Part shown: piece after piece, positions 1-6,022 of the stretch
Layout of the letters: each line of letters starts with the position of its first letter
Position numbering within the stretch: position 1 is the stretch's first letter
DNA from: Bacteroidales bacterium
GTDB lineage: Bacteria > Bacteroidota > Bacteroidia > Bacteroidales > B18-G4
NCBI GenBank assembly: GCA_030618905.1
Contig: JAUXCL010000154.1
Location: 1 to 6,022, forward strand
DNA: 6,022 nucleotides
Direction: 5' to 3'
Made by a program: the position numbers and the translations under genes
The notes under the pieces: generated by a model
What the model was told of the DNA's origin: nothing
Database searches by the model: none
Seen by the model: the letters and a program-made list of their open reading frames with translations, nothing else

Positions 1-1
1 A

Positions 2-1348
2 AACAACCGACGAAAAGGCCTGATGCAGGATAAGAATTCAATATATCCCCCTTTGTCCCTTGCAGTAATTGCCGCACTTACGCCAGGTCACTGGGATGTT
101 GAAATCCATGATGAAAATTTTGAACCTTTTGAATTTCAGGAAGCTGACCTGGTAGGATTTACCTCACTTACCGCCACCATTAACCGCTGCTATGAAATTG
201 CTAAAGAATACAGAAGAAACAAAATACCAACCGTAATTGGCGGCATTCATGCTTCTATGCTTCCGCAGGAAGCCGGGCAATATATCGATGCAGTAGTGAT
301 CGGAGAAGCCGAAGAAATCTGGTCAAAAGTCATTCATGATGTTGAGCATTCCCGACTTGAGAAATACTACAGGGCAAAGTTGCCTTCAATGGTCAATACA
401 CCTTCTCCCAGAATAGACCTTTATCATTCCGGGTATGAATTTGGCAGCGTGCAAACCACACGCGGTTGCCCGATGACCTGTGAGTTTTGCTCAGTTCATA
501 CTTTCAATGGCAGCAAATACAGATTGAGACCAGTGGACCAATCTGTTAATGACTTCGCTGCCCTTCCCCATGAAAGGGTTTATATCGTTGATGACAACTT
601 TGTGGGATACAGTAAAAAGGCCAGGGATCATGCAGTTGATTTCTTTAAAGGAATCGTTGAACGGGGTACCCAGAAGAATTGGGCAGGATCTGCATCGATG
701 AATATCGCAGACGATGAAGAGGTACTGGAATGGGCTGCAAAAAGTGGTTGTAAGCTGGTATTCCTGGGAATAGAATCTGAGCTCATCGACCAGCTTGAAC
801 AAGCTAATAAATATGTAAATATAAAGATTGGCATCGACAAATACGGTGAAGTCTATGATAAGATCCATCAACATAAAATCAATGTGATGGGAGCGTTTAT
901 TTATGGGCTTGACAATGACACACCGGAGACTATTTATAATCGGACAAGCTATATCCTGGATGCAGATATTGACATCATGCAAGCTACCATTCTTACACCA
1001 TTACCCGGGACTCATTTATATAGTCGTTTCAAAGAAAACGGGCAGCTATTGTATACCAACTATCCGGAAGATTGGGAGAGGTATAACTATGTGGAGGTAG
1101 TGTTTAAACCGCAAAAAATGTCACCGGAGGAATTTCAACAGGCAGTCAATGAAAATTGGGAACGGCTTTATAACCTTAAAAACCTGAAGAAGAAGTTCAT
1201 CAAAACCCTGAAAATCACAAAAAACTCTACAACTGCAATATGGGCCTTTTCATCGAATTTACATATGCATAATTCTGTTTTTGAGGATGAACATAACTTG
1301 CTGGATTTGCAAAAAACATTCCCGCAACTACTGGATAAAATTGTATGA
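2..1348 (+). CDS. B12-binding-type radical SAM protein, 5' partial
   Basis: Radical SAM enzyme with an N-terminal cobalamin-binding-type Rossmann domain; substrate unknown. Numbering from the first in-window ATG (base 23), residues 9-21 read PPLSLAVIAALTP, the usual second element of such domains; GGIHAS is at 73-78 and GEAEEIW at 94-100. The 4Fe-4S/SAM motif CPMTCEFC gives Cys149, Cys153 and Cys156. VDDNF (189-193), FLGIES (247-252) and TPLPGTHLY (325-333) are typical of the B12-binding radical SAM superfamily, and the tail looks like the C-terminal extension (DUF4070-like) seen in HpnJ/HpnR-type proteins. The frame stays open to the left edge (bases 2-22 encode NNRRKGL) and the expected first beta strand is missing, so the true start is probably outside the window and ATG 23 internal. 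An AAAGG sequence shortly before ATG 23 leaves a small chance that it is a start. It precedes the acyl-AMP ligase by one base, so a lipid substrate is inferred. No DxHxxG cobalamin-ligand motif is visible, so actual B12 binding is uncertain. Confidence 0.9.
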   Translation, partial: NNRRKGLMQDKNSIYPPLSLAVIAALTPGHWDVEIHDENFEPFEFQEADLVGFTSLTATINRCYEIAKEYRRNKIPTVIGGIHASMLPQEAGQYIDAVVIGEAEEIWSKVIHDVEHSRLEKYYRAKLPSMVNTPSPRIDLYHSGYEFGSVQTTRGCPMTCEFCSVHTFNGSKYRLRPVDQSVNDFAALPHERVYIVDDNFVGYSKKARDHAVDFFKGIVERGTQKNWAGSASMNIADDEEVLEWAAKSGCKLVFLGIESELIDQLEQANKYVNIKIGIDKYGEVYDKIHQHKINVMGAFIYGLDNDTPETIYNRTSYILDADIDIMQATILTPLPGTHLYSRFKENGQLLYTNYPEDWERYNYVEVVFKPQKMSPEEFQQAVNENWERLYNLKNLKKKFIKTLKITKNSTTAIWAFSSNLHMHNSVFEDEHNLLDLQKTFPQLLDKIV

Positions 1349-1352
1349 AATG
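1346..1352 (+). other. Stop-start junction (TGA-A-ATG) coupling two genes
   Basis: The stop codon of the radical SAM gene (1346-1348) is separated by one base from the ATG of the acyl-AMP ligase (1350-1352). No purine-rich ribosome binding site stands at a normal distance upstream. The arrangement points to one transcript and termination-reinitiation coupling between the two proteins. Confidence 0.75.
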
Positions 1353-3350
1353 GATAAGCCTTTTGGAAATTTGATTGAACTATTTGAATTCAGGATTAAA
1401 AATCAGGCTGATGAAATATTATATATTTTCCTTGAGGATGGAATTCATGTTCATACCCAAATCACATATGGCGAATTGGGTTCCAAAGCAAAATCAGTGG
1501 CAGCAAGCCTTCAAAAGTATAACAAGCAAGGTGATAGAATAGTTTTATTGTTTCCTAATGGCATTGATTTTATAATTGGACTATTTGGATGTATCCTGGC
1601 CGGGATGATTGGGATTCCAGCTTATCCCCCCCGGAAAGATAAAGTAGATGACAGGTTTTTCTCCATATTGAATGATTCGGGTTCGACATTGATCTTATCA
1701 TCTGAAGCAATTTACAACAAAATTAACAGGCAATTTCAAGATAGTGAAGGCCTTAAAAAAGCTCAACTTTTAGTCTATGATCATATTGATTTTAATTTAT
1801 CAAACCAATGGGATAAACCGAATGTGAATGATGATGATGTTGCGATTCTGCAATATACCTCAGGATCTACAGGTGATCCCAAAGGCGTTATGCTAACGCA
1901 CGCTAATATTCTGCATAATGAATTGATTATTCAGGAGGCGTTTGGACACGATCAAAACCTGGTAGGTGTTAATTGGCTTCCAAATTTCCATGACATGGGA
2001 TTGTTTGGAACTTTGTTGCAGCCTCTCTTTACCGGTGGCAAGAATGTAATTATCAGCCCTACGGCATTTATCAAGAACCCTGTCAACTGGCTAAAAGCAA
2101 TCGATAAATTCAATGGGGTTACTGCTGGAGGGCCAAATTTTGCATTTGAATACTGCGTTCAAAAAACCACCCCGGAAGAGCGTAAAAACATTGACCTCAG
2201 CACCTTACGAGTCATGTTCTGTGGTGCAGAACCCATCAGGGAACCAACACTATTAAATTTTGCAAAAGAATTTCAATCCAGTAATTTTCAATTCAAGCAG
2301 TTTTATCCCTGTTATGGATTGGCTGAATCAACCTTAATGGTGACAGGGGGTGATTATAAAAAAGAACCTGTTTTTTTCAGTGCCGACGCAAAATCATTGG
2401 AATCAAACATGGTGGTTCCAGCTATATCCGGAGAGGATACAAGGGAATTTGTCAGTTGCGGACACCCATGGCATGGCACTAAAGTAGTTATCGCTAATCC
2501 ACGTGATTTAACACTCTCTCCTCATGGGGAAATTGGAGAGATCTGGATTTCAGGCCCTTCCGTTGCCAAAGGCTACTGGAATAATCCGGAAGAAACAGAA
2601 AAAACCTTTTCGGCTTACCTGAAAGATACCGGAGAAGGACCTTTTATGAGATCTGGTGACATGGGGTTTATCTGGGATGATGAACTTTATGTATCAGGCA
2701 GACTGAAAGATCTCATCATCATCAGGGGAATAAACCATTATCCCCAGGATATTGAATTAACAGTTGAAAATTGTCATCCTGCATTAAGGAAAAATGCTGG
2801 TGCTTGCTTTTCCCTGGATATAGCCAATGAAGAAAGATTGGTCATCGTCAATGAAGTCGAGAGAACCTATATGAGAGACCTGGATGCCAACGAAATCTTT
2901 GAGGCCATCCGGATGAAGATTGCAGATGAACATATTGTTTTACCTTATGCTATTGTGCTGATCAGGACAGGGAGTATTCCAAAAACATCAAGCGGAAAAA
3001 TCCAAAGACAGGCATGCAAGAAAGTATATCAGCAAGAGGAACTACTCATTCTCGATAAGTGGCAAATGAAAATCACCATGGAGCCTGATGAACAATCTAT
3101 TCCCTTAGAACAGGAACCCCTGAAAGAATGGCTGATCAACTGGCTTTGTAACCATAAAGACCTTGCCTCATCTGCAATTGATCCGGATAAGCCCATCACT
3201 GCCTACGGACTGGATTCCCTGCTGGCTGTCAACCTTGAAAAGGATGTGAATGAGACCTTCGGTATTTCCTGGCCCATAGAATCATTCCTGAGGGAGAATA
3301 CCATTAATCAACTTGTGGAAGAGGGGAAGAGGCTGTTGGAGAAGAAATAA
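1350..3350 (+). CDS. Fatty-acyl-AMP ligase (FAAL) with C-terminal acyl carrier domain
   Basis: A 666-residue cytosolic adenylate-forming enzyme expected to convert a fatty acid and ATP to acyl-AMP and pass the acyl group to a phosphopantetheine carrier. Core motifs are intact: P-loop YTSGSTGDPKG (169-179), WLPNFHDMGL (209-218), CYGLAEST (321-328), RSGD with Asp437, SGRLKD (449-454), RGINHYPQDIE (459-469), and PKTSSGK ending in the conserved lysine Lys550. HDMGL, the extended segment after GLAEST leading to VSCG, and HYPQDIE mark it as FAAL rather than an acyl-CoA synthetase. Residues from about 590 to 666 form a carrier domain with GLDSLLAV; Ser623 is the predicted phosphopantetheine site. 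No ketosynthase, condensation or thioesterase domain follows, so the chain must be transferred in trans. The start at 1350 directly follows the radical SAM stop; an in-frame ATG at 1281 would add 23 residues lying inside that gene and unlike the family. No clear Shine-Dalgarno is seen, which fits translational coupling. Confidence 0.95.
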   Translation: MDKPFGNLIELFEFRIKNQADEILYIFLEDGIHVHTQITYGELGSKAKSVAASLQKYNKQGDRIVLLFPNGIDFIIGLFGCILAGMIGIPAYPPRKDKVDDRFFSILNDSGSTLILSSEAIYNKINRQFQDSEGLKKAQLLVYDHIDFNLSNQWDKPNVNDDDVAILQYTSGSTGDPKGVMLTHANILHNELIIQEAFGHDQNLVGVNWLPNFHDMGLFGTLLQPLFTGGKNVIISPTAFIKNPVNWLKAIDKFNGVTAGGPNFAFEYCVQKTTPEERKNIDLSTLRVMFCGAEPIREPTLLNFAKEFQSSNFQFKQFYPCYGLAESTLMVTGGDYKKEPVFFSADAKSLESNMVVPAISGEDTREFVSCGHPWHGTKVVIANPRDLTLSPHGEIGEIWISGPSVAKGYWNNPEETEKTFSAYLKDTGEGPFMRSGDMGFIWDDELYVSGRLKDLIIIRGINHYPQDIELTVENCHPALRKNAGACFSLDIANEERLVIVNEVERTYMRDLDANEIFEAIRMKIADEHIVLPYAIVLIRTGSIPKTSSGKIQRQACKKVYQQEELLILDKWQMKITMEPDEQSIPLEQEPLKEWLINWLCNHKDLASSAIDPDKPITAYGLDSLLAVNLEKDVNETFGISWPIESFLRENTINQLVEEGKRLLEKK

Positions 3351-3360
3351 TACCCTTATA

Positions 3361-3428
3361 TCATGTTCCATGTTCGAGGTTCGAGGTTCAAAGTTCAAAG
3401 TAATTTGAAAATTGAACTTTGAACATGA
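3361..3428. repeat. Degenerate 7-bp tandem array turning into its own inverse
   Basis: Five consecutive heptads run from 3364 to 3398: TGTTCCA, TGTTCGA, GGTTCGA, GGTTCAA, AGTTCAA. After a short spacer the reverse-complement form appears in the same 7-bp phase (TGAACTT at 3413-3419, TGAACAT at 3420-3426). The outer ends also match: TCATGTTC (3361-3368) is the exact complement of GAACATGA (3421-3428). The array fills most of the gap between two convergent genes. It contains no plausible gene. Similar GGTTCAA-type heptad runs occur between genes in Bacteroidota, as far as I recall; their function is not established. Confidence 0.75.
3386..3424. terminator. 13-bp perfect inverted repeat between convergent genes, possible bidirectional terminator
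   Basis: The left arm GTTCAAAGTTCAA (3386-3398) and right arm TTGAACTTTGAAC (3412-3424) are exact complements around a 13-base loop. It lies 35 bases past the stop of the plus-strand ligase and 21 bases past the stop of the minus-strand TPR gene, the right place for a shared terminator. The stem has only four G-C pairs and neither side is followed by a run of T, so it is not a classical intrinsic terminator. It may simply be the heptad repeat pairing with its inverse. Confidence 0.4.
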
Positions 3429-3445
3429 CGCTATTGAACATCATT

Positions 3446-4945
3446 TTAGTTAAGGTATTTCGCAACACGGTCAATTCCTGATTCTGCCTGCCGCTCAACA
3501 TTCTCATACACGTAATCATCATCAAACAGGTCAAGGCAAAGGTCGTAATAGAACCTGGCTTTGGGGTAATTTTTCTGTGACTCATAAATAAATCCCAGGT
3601 GCAATGCGGATTCTGTTGCAAAAGGATAATCTTCATCTTCTCCATCATCCAGCACTTTTTCAAAGGTCCTTTTAGCCGACTCAAGATTACCTTTGCGTTG
3701 AGCTATCCTTGCATTTAAAAACCGGTACTCCAGCTTATAGGGCAGTTCTCCCAGGCTTGTATATTGGATATTTGACAGTATCGCTTCTACCCTGTCATCA
3801 TAGGCTCCAAGAAGCAATATTCGCGCCTTCAGCAATTCAACATTGGGTATTAGCTCAAAGCTTACATCCACTTCTGCTTCACGGTCCCTGTCCCTGAAAT
3901 CCCCGTCAAAATCATCAAGCTTGTTCTTGTATCGTTCATATTGTGTCTTATTACCATGAATTAAATAGTACTGCGACAGCATATTACACATTTCCTTCTT
4001 GTAGGAAGTCCCGGAGAATTGATTCAAATACCTCAGCAAATATTGATTTGCATCATCATCCAGTCTTTTAAACTTACACTTGCCAAGCTGATAATCCAGG
4101 GCATAAAATTTAATCTGCAGCACAGTCGGATCAATCGACATCAATACATCAATCGCATGATCATTCTCTCCACCAAAACTGGAAAGGTTGGCATATAAAT
4201 ATTTGACCAGGGTAATTTCCAATAATTCCGGAGGCAGCGCAGCAAGAAATTCATAGCCTTTTTTATTATTCCAGGTCAGCTTATATCCCAAAATTTTATA
4301 GATTATAGCTTCTGCATCCAATCCGGGATATGACTTTGATTGCTTATAATAGTTATCCAGCTGCTTCATGCCCAGGTCCAGGTCGCCTTTCACTCCAAAC
4401 AGTTTAGCAATCCATCCTACTGCAGGTGGCATGTTGGAAAAAGCCACATTAAATATGCCATAAAGCCTGTCATTTGGCCAGAAATCCGGATGCCCCTCAA
4501 CATTCCTTTTGATCAGCTTGTAAGCTGAAAACAGTTTTGATACACCACTTAAACGCCCACCATACTTGATGTCCATCAGGCCCACGGTGTACATCATCTC
4601 CGCCTCAAAAAGCTTGTAATAGGGTGAATCTTCATCCTTTTCATCCATAATGTCACGCTTCCGCTCCCATTCATCTTTGAATTTCTCATACAAGGCTTCG
4701 TCTTCTGTAATGATCAGTTCCATGGCATCACAATAATGCTCCAGGACATACAGGTAATAATTGTTCGGGGTTTTAGCCAATGCTGCTTTCAGTATACTGC
4801 GGGCATCATCCATTTTCAGGTCATAGATGTTCAGCAGAGCCTGCTGGCAAGCTTCAGTATACTTATATTCCGCCCTGGAATATGGAATAGTACTGAAGAA
4901 TATTAAAACTGTCAACAGTATTGATATGAAGAATCCTTTTGTCAT
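3446..4945 (-). CDS. Secreted TPR-repeat protein of unknown function
   Basis: A 499-residue protein without a recognised activity. Residues 1-25 look like a Sec signal peptide: Lys3, a hydrophobic stretch at about 5-20, then SRA before a likely cleavage ahead of Glu26. There is no lipobox cysteine, so a soluble periplasmic protein is more likely than a lipoprotein. The rest is helical and rich in Tyr, Leu, Asp and Lys. TPR-like helix pairs are visible at about 33-65 (ALLNIYDLKMDDARSIL) and most clearly at about 405-475, where GNLESAKRTFEKVL and KNYPKARFYYDLCLDLF are second helices of TPR units. Residues 128-196 hold an unusual block (YGGRLSG, LYGIFNVAFSNMPP, GVKGDLDLGMKQL) that recalls Iml2/TTC39 proteins. 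The start has no close ribosome site; GAGG lies about 14 bases upstream. The 27-bp gap to the ketoacyl synthase gene and shared strand suggest cotranscription. A scaffold or binding role is only an inference from the TPR fold. Confidence 0.85.
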   Translation of the reverse strand: MTKGFFISILLTVLIFFSTIPYSRAEYKYTEACQQALLNIYDLKMDDARSILKAALAKTPNNYYLYVLEHYCDAMELIITEDEALYEKFKDEWERKRDIMDEKDEDSPYYKLFEAEMMYTVGLMDIKYGGRLSGVSKLFSAYKLIKRNVEGHPDFWPNDRLYGIFNVAFSNMPPAVGWIAKLFGVKGDLDLGMKQLDNYYKQSKSYPGLDAEAIIYKILGYKLTWNNKKGYEFLAALPPELLEITLVKYLYANLSSFGGENDHAIDVLMSIDPTVLQIKFYALDYQLGKCKFKRLDDDANQYLLRYLNQFSGTSYKKEMCNMLSQYYLIHGNKTQYERYKNKLDDFDGDFRDRDREAEVDVSFELIPNVELLKARILLLGAYDDRVEAILSNIQYTSLGELPYKLEYRFLNARIAQRKGNLESAKRTFEKVLDDGEDEDYPFATESALHLGFIYESQKNYPKARFYYDLCLDLFDDDYVYENVERQAESGIDRVAKYLN

Positions 4946-4972
4946 AATGAATTGATTTACCTCGTCGACATT

Positions 4973-5989
4973 TTAGATTTCAATAATGGTACCGGCCCAT
5001 GAAAAACCCACGCCAAATCCAGCCAGTAAAACCTTGTCACCGGGCTGCACCCGCTCATCATCAATCGCTTTTTTTAAGGCGATTGGGATGGTCGATGCAA
5101 CTGTATTTCCGCAGTTTTCAAGATGAATGATGGTTTTTTCTTCGGGCAGTTTCATTTTCCTGAAAATGGATTCAAGGATGACCTGGTTGGCCTGGTGCAA
5201 CACGACAAGCTTGATGTCATCCATACCCAAACCTGCTTTATTCAACAATGCCGTGATCAGTCCCGGTACAATTTCCATAGAAAATGTAAACACCGCGGAT
5301 CCATTCATATAAAAACAAGCGTCATTCCTGACATTGCCAAACTGGTCTGTATAATCTTCCGATTTTACCCTTTGCAAGGGATATCTCGCTCCTCCATGCT
5401 TGATGATAATGGCCTCATACCCATGCCCGTCAGTGCCAAACAGAAATTCTCCAATACCCTTTTCCTTGCCTTCCGAAGCGGAAATCAACGTTGCCGCCGC
5501 CCCATCTCCAAAAATAGCCCGGTTGCTCTTATCTTCGGGATGAATTAATTGTGTGATGGCCTCAGAAGTTAACAATAATATATTGCTGGCAATATTGGCT
5601 TCAATCAGGCCTTTAGCTATGGCCAAACCATAAATATAGCCCGTACATCCCTGGTTAAAATCAAGGGCGCCGGCATGTTTTGGTATGCCAAGCCTGTCCT
5701 GGATAATGCAGGCTGTTGCCGGGGTTAAATAATCCCCCATCTGTGTGCAAAAAAGCACATAGTCAATTTCTTCCGGCTTCACGGCATATTGCGCAAACAA
5801 CTGATGTGCTGCTTCAACGGCCAAATCGCCTGGCGTTTCATCATCTTTGGAGATATGCCTTTTCCGCACCCCGGTTAGCCTGGTCAGATCCTCAATCTTA
5901 TAACCCGGGAATTCCCTGGCCAGATCATCGTTAGTCAGGACCTTCTCAGGTAAATAATAACTTATGGCTTTGATATAGCTTTTCATCAT
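4973..5989 (-). CDS. 3-oxoacyl-ACP synthase III family protein (KAS III, FabH-like)
   Basis: A 338-residue condensing enzyme, the usual length for KAS III. The family joins an acyl starter, normally acyl-CoA, to malonyl-ACP by decarboxylative Claisen condensation in the cytosol. The triad is complete: Cys115 in NQGCTGYIYGL, His265 in LHQANQ and Asn295 in ENCGNTVASTIP. FGDGAAATL (160-168) and the C-terminal GFGVGFSWAG (324-333) are also family hallmarks. The NQGCTGYIYG active-site context differs from the AAACAGF type of housekeeping E. coli FabH, and the neighbours are not the usual fatty-acid genes, so a specialised pathway role is inferred. Starter specificity cannot be read from the sequence. 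Two ATG codons stand in tandem (5989 and 5986); the first overlaps the stop of a possible upstream gene. No Shine-Dalgarno is visible. FabH is a possible name but is not assigned because the housekeeping role is doubtful. Confidence 0.93.
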   Translation of the reverse strand: MMKSYIKAISYYLPEKVLTNDDLAREFPGYKIEDLTRLTGVRKRHISKDDETPGDLAVEAAHQLFAQYAVKPEEIDYVLFCTQMGDYLTPATACIIQDRLGIPKHAGALDFNQGCTGYIYGLAIAKGLIEANIASNILLLTSEAITQLIHPEDKSNRAIFGDGAAATLISASEGKEKGIGEFLFGTDGHGYEAIIIKHGGARYPLQRVKSEDYTDQFGNVRNDACFYMNGSAVFTFSMEIVPGLITALLNKAGLGMDDIKLVVLHQANQVILESIFRKMKLPEEKTIIHLENCGNTVASTIPIALKKAIDDERVQPGDKVLLAGFGVGFSWAGTIIEI

Positions 5990-6021
5990 GGTTTAACTGC
6001 AGGGCCTTTCATTTGTTTTTG
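5986..6021 (-). CDS. Possible 3' end of an upstream gene, only 11 codons in the window
   Basis: Reading leftward from the right edge, one frame is open and encodes QKQMKGPAVKP before TGA at 5988-5986. That TGA overlaps the first ATG of the ketoacyl synthase gene in an ATGA arrangement. The other two minus-strand frames hit a stop within this stretch. A 4-bp overlap of this kind is typical of operon neighbours, but eleven open codons can easily occur by chance, and nothing about the product can be said. Confidence 0.35.
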   Translation of the reverse strand, partial: QKQMKGPAVKP

Positions 6022-6022
6022 G

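Noticed and set aside
491..982. 163-codon open frame antisense to the radical SAM gene
   Set aside because: It lies opposite conserved enzyme motifs, its product is Ile/Cys-rich with no recognisable domain, and the sense strand fully explains the region.
1281..1349. In-frame extension of the acyl-AMP ligase to an upstream ATG at 1281
   Set aside because: The extra 23 residues lie entirely within the radical SAM gene in another frame, are rich in Cys, Trp and Ile, and do not resemble a FAAL N-terminus. The ATG at 1350 sits right after the upstream stop and gives the normal family start.
3361..3428. Heptad array considered as a CRISPR or an attachment site
   Set aside because: The units are 7 bp with no unique spacers, and no cas, integrase or transposase gene is present.
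3388..3684. 98-codon minus-strand open frame overlapping the TPR gene end and the heptad repeat
   Set aside because: It is out of frame with the TPR protein, runs through the repeat array, and shows no domain or start signal.
4946..4972. Promoter for the TPR gene in the gap after the ketoacyl synthase gene
   Set aside because: Only 27 bases separate the genes and no TTTG/TAnnTTTG-type pair at the right spacing was seen; read-through from the upstream gene is simpler.
5123..5548. 141-codon open frame antisense to the ketoacyl synthase gene
   Set aside because: The product is low in domain-like features and lies opposite conserved KAS III sequence; it is a shadow of the real gene.

Overview
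This window looks like a chromosomal lipid or acyl-chain metabolism locus from a Bacteroidota-type bacterium, probably uncultured or environmental. The lineage call is an inference. It rests on the moderately AT-rich base composition (judged by eye, not computed), the lack of clear Shine-Dalgarno sequences in front of the genes, a secreted TPR protein of a style common in that phylum, and an intergenic array of degenerate 7-bp 'GGTTCAA'-like units of a kind I associate with that phylum. No rRNA, tRNA, CRISPR, transposase, integrase or phage gene was seen.

The layout is two convergent gene pairs. On the plus strand, a B12-binding-type radical SAM protein (2..1348, 5' end outside the window) is followed after a single base by a fatty-acyl-AMP ligase with a C-terminal acyl carrier domain (1350..3350). 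On the minus strand, reading from the right edge, come the possible last codons of another gene (5986..6021, overlapping the next start by 4 bp), a ketoacyl-ACP synthase III with an intact Cys-His-Asn triad (4973..5989), and 27 bp further on a secreted TPR-rich protein of unknown function (3446..4945). The two pairs meet at a 95-bp gap (3351..3445) holding the heptad array, which folds into a 13-bp perfect inverted repeat.

The likely shared theme is building or modifying a specialised acyl chain. The ligase would activate a free fatty acid as acyl-AMP and could load it on its own carrier domain. The ketoacyl synthase would make a carbon-carbon bond on an acyl starter. The radical SAM enzyme is of a superfamily that includes lipid-modifying (hopanoid-type) members and could alter an unactivated position. 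No end product can be named from the sequence. The TPR protein is probably exported and may be an unrelated neighbour, but its central part resembles, from memory, the eukaryotic Iml2/TTC39 family. No stretch longer than 300 bases lacks a gene.
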